Origin: Verrucomicrobiales bacterium
GTDB taxonomy: Bacteria > Verrucomicrobiota > Verrucomicrobiia > Verrucomicrobiales > DEV007
Direction of reading: 5' to 3'
Assembly: GCA_029213195.1 (NCBI GenBank)
Contig: JARGNI010000001.1
Span: 62,001 to 126,000 of the forward strand
Length of the DNA stretch: 64,000 nucleotides
The notes below the pieces were generated by a model. It made no database searches. It had not been told where the DNA came from and saw nothing but the letters and a program-made list of their open reading frames with translations. A program made the position numbers and the translations under genes. Below are positions 1-9,427 of this stretch, piece by piece. Position 1 is the stretch's first letter; each line of letters starts with the position of its first letter.

Positions 1-46
1 CTCGCGATCGATACGGGCATTCATCGAGAAATAGAAATTACTGAAT

Positions 47-412
47 ATGAAGTTGTTCATTGGCAACGTTTCCTACGACACCCCCGATTCTGAATTGCGA
101 GCGCTTTTCGAAGACTACGAGCCCGTCCTCGAGTTTGTCCGCCCTACCGACCGTGAGACTGGTCGCCCGAGAGGCTTCGCTTTTGTGACCCTGAAAGATG
201 ACGAGCAAGGGCTTGGCGCCATTGAGAAACTCGATGGGCATGAGATCGATGGACGGAAGTTGCGGGTAAACGAAGCCGAAGAGCGCTCTCCTCGAGCTCC
301 CCAACAGCGTTATCGCTCGACCGAAGAAGACATTACTTCGGGAGACGCTCCCCGTGTTGATGACCGCCCTACCGATAAGAAGGGGAACAAGGTCGTCTAC
401 AAGTCGATCTAG
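47..412 (+). CDS. RRM-type RNA-binding protein
   Basis: This is a 121-residue protein with one N-terminal RNA recognition motif. RNP2 is LFIGNV (residues 3-8) and RNP1 is RGFAFVTL (residues 42-49), with the aromatic residues that stack on RNA bases. After about residue 80 the chain is a charged, probably disordered tail (EERSPRAPQQRYRS). Bacterial single-RRM proteins of this size resemble the cyanobacterial Rbp family and bind single-stranded RNA; the RNA target cannot be read from sequence. The ATG at 47 places RNP2 at the expected distance from the N-terminus. No strong Shine-Dalgarno sequence is visible. It appears monocistronic, with an 83-bp gap before the next gene. Confidence 0.9.
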   Translation: MKLFIGNVSYDTPDSELRALFEDYEPVLEFVRPTDRETGRPRGFAFVTLKDDEQGLGAIEKLDGHEIDGRKLRVNEAEERSPRAPQQRYRSTEEDITSGDAPRVDDRPTDKKGNKVVYKSI

Positions 413-495
413 TTCGATCGATAGGCCGGAAATCGGCACGCTAAGGTGCCGATTGGAATTTTTCCGTTTCTTCCTGGAGAGAGAAACCGGGGTCG

Positions 496-1644
496 ATGGA
501 ATCTCGTGACCCATTGATCGACACACTTTGCGATCTCGTTTCGATCGATAGTGTAAACCCGGAATGGGGTGGCCCCGGGGAAGGGCAGATCGTCGCCTAT
601 CTTGACGATTTTTTTTCGGATGCGGACATTCCGCATTGGAAAGAGGAGGTCCTGCCGGGGCGGTGCAATTTCTATGCCTGCCTCGAAGGCCAGGACGCCA
701 GTCGAGCGATTCTCCTCGAGGCGCACATGGACATCGTGTCCGTCCAGGGCATGACGATCTCTCCGTTCGATCCCGTTGTGGAGGAAGGAAAACTCTACGG
801 CAGGGGAGCCTGTGATACGAAAGCAGGACTGGCCGCAATGATCGAGGCGATCCGGGTGATTCGCGAATCCGGCGAGATTCCACCTGTGACGATCTGGTTC
901 GCCGCCGTCATCGATGAGGAGTCGGCCTTTCGTGGAGTCCTCGCTGCGATCGACTGGTTTCGTGAGCGAAAGATCGAGTTCGAAGGCGCCATCGTAGCGG
1001 AGCCAACGGAGCTTCGGCTCGTGACGACCAACAAGGGCGTCCTGCGTTGGCGGGTTCGTACCCTCGGGAAAGCCGCTCACAGCTCCAAGCCTCACCTGGG
1101 GAAGAATGCGATTTCGATCATGGCCGAGCTCATCCGCGAGCTCGATGCATTTCATTTGGAGTTGGATCAGAAAGCCCACCCCTTGGTCGGAAACGCGACC
1201 TGCAACATTGGGACCATTGAAGGAGGCGACCAGGTCAACTTCGTGCCCGAAACCTGCGAAATCGCGCTCGATCGCAGAATGCTTCCGGGAGAGTCGGGAC
1301 AAGAGATACTCTCCTCCTACAAGCCCCTATGGAAACGCTTTCCAGAGGGCGAGATCGAGGTCTTACCGCCAGATCTTGACGATGCGGCCATGGAAACTCC
1401 GGTCGATGCCGAGGTCTTTCGTTTCGCGTCGAAAGAGGTTGCCGATCTGGGACTGGACCCCGAGCCCCAGGGGGTTCCCTTTGGATGCGATTCCACCAAG
1501 CTCTCGCGAGCGGGAGTTCCCTGCCTGATTTTTGGGCCCGGATCGATCGATCAGGCTCATGCCGCGATCGAGTGGGTCGAACTCGATCAGGTCAAGTTGG
1601 CGTTTGATTTCTATCACCGTTTTCTGTTGAACTACGGGGGATGA
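496..1644 (+). CDS. M20 family metallopeptidase (ArgE/DapE-like deacylase)
   Basis: This 382-residue protein has the full dinuclear zinc site of the M20 family: H77 and D79 in EAHMD, D107 in GRGACDTKAG, E141/E142 in DEES, E169 in AEPTE, and a C-terminal H355 in DQAHAA. The dimerisation ('lid') domain begins near residue 178, and the GKAAHSSKPHLG segment is the usual substrate-facing loop. The family hydrolyses N-acyl or peptide bonds (acetylornithine, succinyl-diaminopimelate, dipeptides). The exact substrate is not resolved; length and motifs fit ArgE/DapE-like enzymes. There is no signal peptide, so it is cytosolic. Its TGA overlaps the ATG of the following amidohydrolase (ATGA at 1641-1644), implying translational coupling. 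Confidence 0.9.
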   Translation: MESRDPLIDTLCDLVSIDSVNPEWGGPGEGQIVAYLDDFFSDADIPHWKEEVLPGRCNFYACLEGQDASRAILLEAHMDIVSVQGMTISPFDPVVEEGKLYGRGACDTKAGLAAMIEAIRVIRESGEIPPVTIWFAAVIDEESAFRGVLAAIDWFRERKIEFEGAIVAEPTELRLVTTNKGVLRWRVRTLGKAAHSSKPHLGKNAISIMAELIRELDAFHLELDQKAHPLVGNATCNIGTIEGGDQVNFVPETCEIALDRRMLPGESGQEILSSYKPLWKRFPEGEIEVLPPDLDDAAMETPVDAEVFRFASKEVADLGLDPEPQGVPFGCDSTKLSRAGVPCLIFGPGSIDQAHAAIEWVELDQVKLAFDFYHRFLLNYGG

Positions 1645-2564
1645 AAACCACTACCCGTCGTCGGTTCGTTGCTACCTCCGGAGCCCTCGCGCTTCAGTCT
1701 TTGCTCCCTCGGGCGTCGGGAGAGGAGTTGCCTCGCTGGATCGACTCGCATGTCCACGTCTGGGACGCCGACCGGGAAACGTATCCTGTCTCTGCCAATT
1801 TTCGGAAGACGGCGATCAAACCTTCGGTTTTCACACCCGCGGATCTGGAGAAGGAGCAGAAATCCACGGGAGTGAGCCGGACGGTCCTCATCCAGATGAG
1901 CTTCTTCGAGTTCGACAATTCCTACATGCTCGATGTGATCGCGGCAGACCCGAAACGATTCCGCGGTGTCGCTATTGTCGATGAGTCCAAGGCGGACGTA
2001 GCGGAAACCATGAAGAAGTTGGCCGAGCAAGGGGTGCGAGGCTTTCGGCTCTACGCCTTTCCCGACCGGGTTAAGGAGTGGGAAGGTTCCAATGGGATCC
2101 AGCAGATGTGGAAAACGGGGGGCGAAGAGAATCTTGCGATCTGTTGTCTCACCGACTCGCTTTCTCTCCCCGTGATCGATCGCATGGCGGAGCGCTACCC
2201 GAAAACTCGCGTGGTCATCGATCATTTCGCAAGGATTGGGATGGGTGGAAACATCGATTCACAGCAGCTCGATCAGCTCGTGGCCCTGGCGCGGTTTCCC
2301 GAGGTGTATGTGAAGACTTCAGCATTTTACGCTCTCGGAAAAAAGGCACCTCCCTACACCGATCTGGCTCCCATGATTCGCGAACTGAGAGATGCCTTCG
2401 GCTCCGATCGACTGATGTGGGGTTCGGACTGCCCCTACCAGGTTCAGAATGAGCACACCTATCGTGCTTCCGTCGACCTCGTCACCGACAAACTCCCGTT
2501 TCTCAAGGAGACAGAGATCGACGACCTGATGAGAAATACTGCGGAGAAAGTCTTCTTCGGGTGA
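1641..2564 (+). CDS. Exported amidohydrolase (Amidohydro_2 family) with Tat-like signal
   Basis: This 307-residue protein starts inside the stop of the M20 gene. The N-terminus MKTTTRRRFVATSGALALQS has a twin-arginine (Tat) signal pattern, so the enzyme is probably exported folded. The mature part opens with the metal-binding HVHVWD motif (about residues 38-43), continues with VIDHF, and ends with the WGSDCPY motif near residue 260. This is the order seen in the amidohydrolase 2 TIM-barrel family (2-pyrone-4,6-dicarboxylate lactonase, ACMSD-like and L-fucono-lactonase-like enzymes). The substrate is unknown; a lactone or ring amide is likely. Its stop lies 5 bp from the stop of the convergent aminotransferase, so the two transcripts must meet or overlap. 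Confidence 0.85.
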   Translation: MKTTTRRRFVATSGALALQSLLPRASGEELPRWIDSHVHVWDADRETYPVSANFRKTAIKPSVFTPADLEKEQKSTGVSRTVLIQMSFFEFDNSYMLDVIAADPKRFRGVAIVDESKADVAETMKKLAEQGVRGFRLYAFPDRVKEWEGSNGIQQMWKTGGEENLAICCLTDSLSLPVIDRMAERYPKTRVVIDHFARIGMGGNIDSQQLDQLVALARFPEVYVKTSAFYALGKKAPPYTDLAPMIRELRDAFGSDRLMWGSDCPYQVQNEHTYRASVDLVTDKLPFLKETEIDDLMRNTAEKVFFG

Positions 2565-2569
2565 TACCC

Positions 2570-3691
2570 CTAGAACCCCCGGATCGCCGTGAGAAGATTC
2601 TCGATGTCGGCGTACGAATTGTAGCCGTGGATCGAGACCCGGAGTCGGCCGGCCTGGTGCATGATGTGGAGGTTCCGCTTTCGAAGATGCTCGTTGAGCG
2701 CTGCTGCCTCCGGATGCTGAAAGGAAACGATGCCGGAAGAATTTCCGGGCTGGGGAGGGGTCATCATCTGGACGCCCAATTCCTCGAGTCCCACCTGCAG
2801 TTGAGCGACCAGTGGATCCGAATGACTGGCGATCCTGGCGACGCCGGTTTGGGTAATGAGTTTCATCCCTTCCTGCAAGGCATAGAGAGAAGCGAAGGAC
2901 GGCATGCCCACCGCGAACCCACGGGCTCCGGGGAAGGACTCGGCCCGCTCGAAGCGGTCTGCGTCGAACGCGTTCTCGAGGTGATACCAGCCTCCGGCTC
3001 GAGTGATCAGCCGACCGCGGGCATGGGCAGGAATTCCGACGACACAGGAGCCATGGATTCCCAGGAGCCACTTGTAGCTGCTCGCGAAGAGGCAATCGGC
3101 ATCGAGACAATCCAGTTCGATGCGCCCTGCCGCCTGGGTAACATCGACCGATAGGATCGTGTCAGGGCTGTTGCTGCGAACCGTATCTCGCACGGCCGGC
3201 CATTCGAGGCGGTAACCCGTGAGAAAACTCACGAGCGAGAGTTGAACCATGCGAGTCTGAGAATCGAGGAGTCTTTCGAGGTCTTCCAGGTGAAGAACTC
3301 CATCTCGTTGTTTCCAGATTCGCACTTCCGGGGATCCGGGATGGCGGAGCCAGGGCGTGGCTCCCGAGGGGAAATCGAGGTCCGAGATTACGATGTTGTC
3401 TCCTGACTGAAATGGGATTGCCGTGGCGAGGAGGTTGTAGGCTTCCGAGGTCGATGAGCAGAACGAGATCTCATCGGCGGGCAGGCGAAAAATGGGAGCG
3501 GCGGCTTCGCGGCAGGTGTCGAAGGTAGCGAAGAGGGCCTCTCGCCCATCCATTCCCAGGGTCTTGGTATCGAGGTAGTCGAGCAGAGCCCGCCTCGCCG
3601 AGGTGGGAGGAATGCCCTCGGCTGCCGTGTTCAAGTAGTGCTGGTCCTTCAGGGACGGGAAATGCTGGGCGAGGTCTTCGGGTGTGAGCAT
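2570..3691 (-). CDS. Aminotransferase class V (PLP-dependent)
   Basis: This 373-residue fold-type I PLP enzyme has the phosphate-binding CSSTSEAYN segment near residue 78, the cofactor-contacting D183 in SVDVTQAAG, and the Schiff-base lysine K207 in SSYKWLLG. These fit the cysteine-desulfurase/isopenicillin-N-epimerase branch of class V. The CxSG cysteine loop of true IscS/SufS is not seen, so desulfurase activity is doubtful and epimerase- or lyase-like chemistry on a small amino acid is equally possible. It is cytosolic and stands alone on the minus strand, convergent with the amidohydrolase (5 bp apart) and divergent from the YhdT-like gene. Confidence 0.87.
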   Translation of the reverse strand: MLTPEDLAQHFPSLKDQHYLNTAAEGIPPTSARRALLDYLDTKTLGMDGREALFATFDTCREAAAPIFRLPADEISFCSSTSEAYNLLATAIPFQSGDNIVISDLDFPSGATPWLRHPGSPEVRIWKQRDGVLHLEDLERLLDSQTRMVQLSLVSFLTGYRLEWPAVRDTVRSNSPDTILSVDVTQAAGRIELDCLDADCLFASSYKWLLGIHGSCVVGIPAHARGRLITRAGGWYHLENAFDADRFERAESFPGARGFAVGMPSFASLYALQEGMKLITQTGVARIASHSDPLVAQLQVGLEELGVQMMTPPQPGNSSGIVSFQHPEAAALNEHLRKRNLHIMHQAGRLRVSIHGYNSYADIENLLTAIRGF

Positions 3692-3769
3692 GATCGAGTC
3701 GAGCGACTGCGTGATTCTGGAAAGGTTTGGTCTGTTCAGTCAAATCCTGATTCGACAAGATCCTTCGAT

Positions 3770-4069
3770 ATGAGAGAAGGGGAGAAAGAAGAAAGTCTGG
3801 GAGACTCTTTCCGACAATCGCGGAAAGAGTTTCTGGTTATGGTCGCCGCCTGGGCTGTATTTGCGACATGGACCACCATCTACGTGGGGAGAAACAGCTC
3901 CTCGGAACCGGGGGAACCCTTGCGGCTGGTGCTGGGAATGCCTGACTGGGTCGTCTTCGGGATTCTGATTCCCTGGGGATTCGGATTGGCCTTCACGATG
4001 TGGTTTTCGCTCTGCTTCATGCGAGACACCGACTTGGAATCGATTTCGGAAGAGGGGGAAAAGGAATGA
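3770..4069 (+). CDS. yhdT: YhdT-like small membrane protein (DUF997)
   Basis: This 99-residue protein has two transmembrane helices: about residues 21-40 (FLVMVAAWAVFATWTTIYV) and 59-82 (WVVFGILIPWGFGLAFTMWF). It ends with FMRDTDLES, the membrane-exit segment typical of DUF997/YhdT. YhdT is usually encoded directly before the pantothenate symporter PanF, as here. The open frame extends upstream to 3638, but the ATG at 3770 avoids overlap with the divergent aminotransferase and gives the family's usual length. Its TGA overlaps the next gene's ATG (ATGA at 4066-4069), so the two are translationally coupled. The role is probably as accessory subunit of the transporter. Confidence 0.8.
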   Translation: MREGEKEESLGDSFRQSRKEFLVMVAAWAVFATWTTIYVGRNSSSEPGEPLRLVLGMPDWVVFGILIPWGFGLAFTMWFSLCFMRDTDLESISEEGEKE

Positions 4070-5976
4070 GTGCCCTAGTCAGTTTCGCGATCTACCTGCT
4101 CTTTGTTTTCGTCCTTGCGGCGGTCGCCAACCGCGTGGGGAAGGACAAGGGATTTCTCAAGGAATACTTCCTCGGGAGCCGAACCATCGGGGTCTGGGCG
4201 TTTGCGCTGACCTATGCGGCGACGTCGGCATCCGGAGGCAGCTTCATGGGGTTTCCCTCGCTGATCTATACGCATGGCTGGTCCCTCGCCTGGTGGATTG
4301 CCGGATACATGGTCGTCCCCTTGATCGCTCTCGGTCTCATGGCGAAGCGAATCAATCAGGTCAGCCGGATCGCGGGAGCCATCACGGTTCCGGAACTCTT
4401 GCGGCGACGCTTTGGGAGCAGCCTCGTGGGAAATGTGGCGACGCTGATGCTGATCTTCTTCATGTTTTTCTATCTCATGGCGCAGTTCAAGGCCGGAGCC
4501 CAGATCATGGCGACCATTCTCGAGGGCGTGCCTCTCTATACCGAGGCGGTATTCGCGACGGAGGCTTTGTTCGATGGGGTCCCCTGGATCGGCCAGGCCG
4601 AGGGTGACTATCTGCTCTGTCTCGCTTTCTTTGCCGTATCGGTGATCATCTACACCACCTACGGCGGGTTTCGCGCCGTGGTCTGGACCGATGTGATGCA
4701 GGGACTGGTCATGGGCGTCGGAGTCATCATCCTGCTCGTGATGACTCTTTCCCAGGTCGGTGGTCTTGGAAAGGCGACCCAGGAGCTTTCGAAGATGACT
4801 CCACCGGAATTCCTCGATGTGGTCGTGGAGCGTGAGGACCCTGACGTGGCGGAGGAAATGAGGATTCCTCGGGGGACCTGGATCCTGACACGAGATCAAG
4901 AAGTCATTCGCCTGAAGTCGGCTGTGGTCGTCGTGAGTGGCGAAGCTGCAAGCGAGCCTGTCGAGGCGATACGACTCACCTCTGCCGGAGAAATTTCGCG
5001 GGTGAAAGAATCGGGCAAGTTGCTCCGGGGGGGCTTTGCCAAGGTTTCAGGCGAAGTCGAAACCTATGCCTACGGAGCCGGGAAGCCTGGTGTATATACT
5101 TCCACTCCCGGGCCCTCCCGCGACAACCCGATGGGATTCTTGACCGTGTTTCTTGCCCTGAGCTTTTTCGTTTTCTGGAACTTCAGCGGAGCGGGACAGC
5201 CGAGCTACATGGTTCGCCAGATGGCATTCAAGAATACGCTCACCCTGAGGCGGTCCATGGCGATGGTGGCGGTCTACTTTTCCCTGATCTACTTTCCCCT
5301 CGTCATCATCTTCACCTGCGCGCGCGTCCTGTTGCCGGGGATGGAGATCTATCCGGATCGGGTCATGCCTGAGATGGCGCAGGCGGTGACGTCCAGTGCA
5401 GGTATGCCGTGGTTGGCGGGATTGCTCGTTGCGGCCCCGTTCGCGGCAGTCATGTCGAGTGTCGACAGCTTCCTCCTCCTCGTCTCTTCGGGAGTCGTCC
5501 GAGACATCTACCAGGAATCCATCAATCCGAAGGCAAGTGAGAAACAGATCAAGCGCCTGACCTACGGGGTCACCGTCGTGGTCGGAGTGCTCGGAATGAT
5601 TGCCGTCCTGCAGCCTCCCGTTTTTCTCCAGCACCTGATTGTCTTTGCTTCGGCCGGACTGGGAGCCTCTTTCCTGATGCCGATGATCTTTGCTCTCTAC
5701 TGGCGTCGCACAAGTGGAATTGCGATCGTCGCGGGGATGGTCGCCGGTGCCATCACGATCCTGTCTCTGTATCTGGTCGGGATGCTGAAGACCGGAAAGT
5801 TTGGCGACTACCCGTTCTTGGGGCTGCACCCCTTCATCTGGGCCGTGATGATTTCCGGAATCCTGATCGTCCTCGTGAGCCTCAGGAGCAAGCCGCCAGG
5901 GAACTCGATTCAGGAGAAATACTTTGGGAAGGCGGAATCGGATGGATCCGACCCCGCTTCGCCAATAGGCAAGTGA
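4066..5976 (+). CDS. panF: Sodium:solute symporter, PanF-like
   Basis: This 636-residue multi-spanning protein belongs to the SSS family, with sodium-coupled uptake across the inner membrane. Family marks include FLGSRTIGVWAFALTYAAT near the start, YTTYGGFRAVVWTDVMQG in the middle and AAPFAAVMSSVDSFLLLVSS late in the chain. The upstream coupled YhdT-like gene favours pantothenate as substrate, though proline or another carboxylate cannot be excluded. It is longer than typical PanF (about 480 residues) because of a roughly 105-residue hydrophilic insertion at residues 242-350, between TRDQEV-containing and FLTVFLALSF segments. The ATG at 4066 is chosen over the in-frame codon at 4000 because it forms an ATGA overlap and starts directly at the first helix. 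Confidence 0.85.
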   Translation: MSALVSFAIYLLFVFVLAAVANRVGKDKGFLKEYFLGSRTIGVWAFALTYAATSASGGSFMGFPSLIYTHGWSLAWWIAGYMVVPLIALGLMAKRINQVSRIAGAITVPELLRRRFGSSLVGNVATLMLIFFMFFYLMAQFKAGAQIMATILEGVPLYTEAVFATEALFDGVPWIGQAEGDYLLCLAFFAVSVIIYTTYGGFRAVVWTDVMQGLVMGVGVIILLVMTLSQVGGLGKATQELSKMTPPEFLDVVVEREDPDVAEEMRIPRGTWILTRDQEVIRLKSAVVVVSGEAASEPVEAIRLTSAGEISRVKESGKLLRGGFAKVSGEVETYAYGAGKPGVYTSTPGPSRDNPMGFLTVFLALSFFVFWNFSGAGQPSYMVRQMAFKNTLTLRRSMAMVAVYFSLIYFPLVIIFTCARVLLPGMEIYPDRVMPEMAQAVTSSAGMPWLAGLLVAAPFAAVMSSVDSFLLLVSSGVVRDIYQESINPKASEKQIKRLTYGVTVVVGVLGMIAVLQPPVFLQHLIVFASAGLGASFLMPMIFALYWRRTSGIAIVAGMVAGAITILSLYLVGMLKTGKFGDYPFLGLHPFIWAVMISGILIVLVSLRSKPPGNSIQEKYFGKAESDGSDPASPIGK

Positions 5977-5980
5977 TGGA

Positions 5981-8900
5981 TCACTTCTTGAACATCTCGT
6001 TCTCTTTGTCACCACCGCTGAGGGTGTAGGCAAGGAGATCGAGCACCTCTTCCTTGGTCAGCATGTTGAGGAGCATTGGCGGCATCGGGGAGATCTTGGA
6101 GACCTCGATGCTCTCGACTTCCTTCCGGTCGATGTTGACCCGCTGATTCGGATCGGAAAGGTCGGTATTGAGAGTGACGTTGTCTCCACTGAGGTTGACG
6201 ACCACACCCGAAACAATGTCGCCGTTGTTCTTCGTCACTACGATAGGAGCAAACTGCTCGTTGATCTCTTTGCTCGGGTTGATGATCTGGTCGAGGAGAT
6301 CGTGTGGGCTGTAGCGTCCTCCCGCTCCGGTGAGATCCGGACCCGTCATTCCGCCGGCGTTGCCGAAGCGGTGGCAGGCGTAGCAGGCGGCGGCGGAGAA
6401 CATCTTCCGACCTTGCTCGAAGTTCCGGTCCTTCATTCCGGTTTCCGCAGCCTTGCTCAATTCGTCGAGCGTCCACATCGTTGGAGTCCGTCCGGCAAAG
6501 ATCGCTCCGACGTTCTCGATCGCCGACTTCACTTCCGGCTTCTTCGCAATCAACTCGGCGTGTGCCTGTTTCTCGGCATCGGTAAAGGTCGCGAGACTGT
6601 CATTCTTGATGAACTCGATGAACTTGGTGAAGCTGGCGCCGCCTCGATAGTTGGCAGCCTTGAGAAACCACTCGAGCTGCTGCTCGCGGAGCTCCGGCGT
6701 CCAGCCTTTCTTGAGGTGACGCAGGCTGCGAGCGTATTCCATTTGCGGCTCCTGGCTCTGCGCATCGGCGATCAGGGCCATGCCCTTTTCCGCGGCGCTG
6801 GGTGCCTGGAGATAGGCGAGCGTTTCGAGCAGCATCCAATTGAGTTCAAAGCTCTTCGAAGGAAGCGAAGGGTCCAACTTGGCGATGACCGCGTCGACCG
6901 TTGCTTGATCGGGATTGTCAAATCGATGAAACACGATCTGGAGGGTCCGGACGTAGCCGAGCTGGTCGACTTGGGAGAGTTCCGCGAAATCGAGCTCAAG
7001 CAGCGAGGTGAGAATCTGGTCGCGAGTTTCGGTATCGATGAGGTGTCCACTTTCCGGACGGTGAGAAGGGCTCACTCCCTTCACTCTCGCGAGTGCGAGA
7101 AGAGCGGGGATGCGACGTCCTGCCATCGGCTCGGTGAGAGCTTTTTCGGCCCACTCTTCGGGAGCCTGGTGTTCGAGGACGACACGAGCGGCCCAGGCGA
7201 TCCAGCGATCGCTCGCGTTCAAATGAGGCCATGCCGTTCCGACAGCAGCGGGGTCCTGCTTGCCATGAAAGGCTTCGAGGGTGTGCCGGAGTTTGCGAGC
7301 CGGAGAATCCTCTGAAGTCAGGTCGATCGGTGCGGTCGAATCGTTTCCGCTGTAAGTGACCCGGTAGAGACCGGACTGGACGCGGCGTCCACCGATCGCA
7401 AAATACATCGCACCGTCTTTCGGGTGAATGATCGCGTCGGTTACGGGAAGGGGGGCTCCCGTGATGAATTCTTCTTTCGTCCCGGTGTAGCTCGCCCCGT
7501 CTTCGTCCAGGTGCACGGCGTAAATCTTTCCCCAGCTCCAGTCGAGGACGTAGAACGCACTCTGATACTTGGCGGGGAACTTGGCGCCGTATCCGAAGCG
7601 GGTTCCGGTGGGAGAGCCCGGTCCGATGTTCAGGTTACTTGGCAGATTGTCAGGGTAAAACTCGGGATACTTTCCGGCTCCGTTTCTCCAGCCATACTCG
7701 CCGCCGCTGACGACGTGGTTGACCCGGGTGGGGCGATACCACGGAGTGTTGAAGTCATACTCCATGTCGGCGTCGTAGGTGAAGAGTTCGCCATCCTTGT
7801 TGAGTGATCCTCCGTAGATGTTCCGGAAACCGGAAGCGAAAATTTCGAACTCCTTCCCGTCGCGAGAGATGCGATAGACGATTCCTCCCGGGGCGAGAAC
7901 GTGGCGATTGTGACCCCGTCCGTCCGGCATGCGGGGGAGAAGGTGATCGTCGCCCCAGATCTTGGCGACGGGAGACTTGGCGGAGGTGCCCTTGTAAGGA
8001 CCCTCATTGATCACCGCATTGTTTCCGGTGATGAGGTAGAAATACTTTCCGTCCGGTGTGGGAACAACGGCATGGACTCCGTGGTCACTCTTGGACTCGA
8101 AGGCCCGCAGGAGCTGGACCTTGTCGAGTTCTCCGTCGTTGTCCGAGTCGGAGATCTTGTAGAATCCGCTCTGGAACTTCTGCTCGTAGTCGTTGACCCC
8201 GGCATAGAGAGCGCCGTCGGCAAAGATCATCCCGTTGATGGCTCGAACATTGACGGGAACTTTCACGACATCTTTCTGGTCGAGGGGCTTGCCGGGGGCA
8301 GGAACGGGGAAACGATAGAGGTCGCCATACTGGTCGCTCGCATAGATCTGTCCCTTGTCGTCCGGAGCCAGAGCGACCCAGGACCCCTGGGCACCACCGG
8401 GGACCGAGTAGAGAAGCTCCACTTCGAAACCGGGGAGTGCCTTGACTCGATCGACCGGCGTTGCCTTGTTCTGCCCGATCGCAGGTCCGACTTCCTGCGG
8501 GCGTCGGTTCTTGGGCTTTGCTTTCGCTTTTGCCTGGGGAGCGGCTTTCGCCTTGGCCTTGGGTGCCGCCTTGCCTTTGGCACCGCGGGGAGCAGGCTTC
8601 GCCACCATCTTGGCGTCTTTGAGATCGGATTTCTTGAAAGCGACCACGCCACCCTCAGGAAGGGTCTTGAGACGCACATCCTTGATTTGGACGGTCATGG
8701 CTGGACCCCGATGGATCTGGAAGGCGAGAAGGCCTTCGAGCGACATTCCTTTCGGATCGTGATCGGTGTATTCGGCGGTCACCTTCCCGTCGACCTTGTG
8801 GATGACGTGATTGCCCTTGGCGATCACCGTGTATTCGTGCCATTTCGCGACGTCGACCGCGACAGGATCACGCTGGGCGGTGATCCATTTGTTCCCCTCG

Positions 8901-9325
8901 GGATCGATCGTGACGGTCTGTCCATTTCTCGCGACGATGCCTCGTCCCCGTTCGTGATAGAGCATCGCATTGTTCACCGCGGTAGGGTGGGCGTCGCACT
9001 GGTAGCCTCCGATGGACCATTTGCCGATCTCGGGCATCTCCTTGCTGCGATACTGGATCCCGGAGTTGTTGCCTTCGGTCTTGATCTTGGCATGGAGTTC
9101 GAAATTCTTGAGGGTGCCACCTTTCCAGATCAGGAACTGGTTGTAGCCGAGCTGTTCCGGACCGGTGGTTTTTCCAGTGATCGCGCCGTCTTCGACGGAC
9201 CAGAGTTCGGGATTGCCATCCCAACCGGTGAGATCTTTTCCATTGAAAAGAGACTGGAATCCTTCCTCCGCATAGCCGAGTGAGGCCATCGCAAGAAGGG
9301 CGAGAGAGAAAAAGGGGATTTTCAT
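5981..9325 (-). CDS. DUF1080 / PVC-type heme-binding CxxCH fusion protein
   Basis: This is a 1114-residue exported protein with signal peptide MKIPFFSLALLAMASLGYA. Residues about 22-220 form a DUF1080 (3-keto-disaccharide hydrolase/LamG-like) domain: FNGKDLTGWDG, NNSGIQYRS, and the YHERGRGI segment. A lysine/alanine/proline-rich linker (about 240-285) leads to a PVC-type six-bladed sugar-dehydrogenase-like propeller (GFEVELLYSVP to about 660). Helical repeats follow, then a C-terminal cytochrome c domain with CYACH (981-985, DNA 6371-6385) and a likely methionine ligand in MPPMLL. The family is thought to oxidise or cleave polysaccharide-derived sugars in the periplasm; no member-specific activity can be claimed. 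It ends the large minus-strand cluster, 102 bp after a sulfatase, and is a paralogue of 11136-14894. Confidence 0.9.
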   Translation of the reverse strand: MKIPFFSLALLAMASLGYAEEGFQSLFNGKDLTGWDGNPELWSVEDGAITGKTTGPEQLGYNQFLIWKGGTLKNFELHAKIKTEGNNSGIQYRSKEMPEIGKWSIGGYQCDAHPTAVNNAMLYHERGRGIVARNGQTVTIDPEGNKWITAQRDPVAVDVAKWHEYTVIAKGNHVIHKVDGKVTAEYTDHDPKGMSLEGLLAFQIHRGPAMTVQIKDVRLKTLPEGGVVAFKKSDLKDAKMVAKPAPRGAKGKAAPKAKAKAAPQAKAKAKPKNRRPQEVGPAIGQNKATPVDRVKALPGFEVELLYSVPGGAQGSWVALAPDDKGQIYASDQYGDLYRFPVPAPGKPLDQKDVVKVPVNVRAINGMIFADGALYAGVNDYEQKFQSGFYKISDSDNDGELDKVQLLRAFESKSDHGVHAVVPTPDGKYFYLITGNNAVINEGPYKGTSAKSPVAKIWGDDHLLPRMPDGRGHNRHVLAPGGIVYRISRDGKEFEIFASGFRNIYGGSLNKDGELFTYDADMEYDFNTPWYRPTRVNHVVSGGEYGWRNGAGKYPEFYPDNLPSNLNIGPGSPTGTRFGYGAKFPAKYQSAFYVLDWSWGKIYAVHLDEDGASYTGTKEEFITGAPLPVTDAIIHPKDGAMYFAIGGRRVQSGLYRVTYSGNDSTAPIDLTSEDSPARKLRHTLEAFHGKQDPAAVGTAWPHLNASDRWIAWAARVVLEHQAPEEWAEKALTEPMAGRRIPALLALARVKGVSPSHRPESGHLIDTETRDQILTSLLELDFAELSQVDQLGYVRTLQIVFHRFDNPDQATVDAVIAKLDPSLPSKSFELNWMLLETLAYLQAPSAAEKGMALIADAQSQEPQMEYARSLRHLKKGWTPELREQQLEWFLKAANYRGGASFTKFIEFIKNDSLATFTDAEKQAHAELIAKKPEVKSAIENVGAIFAGRTPTMWTLDELSKAAETGMKDRNFEQGRKMFSAAACYACHRFGNAGGMTGPDLTGAGGRYSPHDLLDQIINPSKEINEQFAPIVVTKNNGDIVSGVVVNLSGDNVTLNTDLSDPNQRVNIDRKEVESIEVSKISPMPPMLLNMLTKEEVLDLLAYTLSGGDKENEMFKK

Positions 9326-9427
9326 AGTGAGATTTGGCGTCGAAAGACGTATCGGAGCTTACGATAGAATTCGGTTCTTGTGTTTGCCGGACACGGCAGA
9401 AAGTGTGTCGGGTTGGCGGAGATGAAA

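Noticed and set aside
7901-9283. 460-residue plus-strand ORF
   Set aside because: It is antisense to the DUF1080-cytochrome gene and has no recognisable domain.
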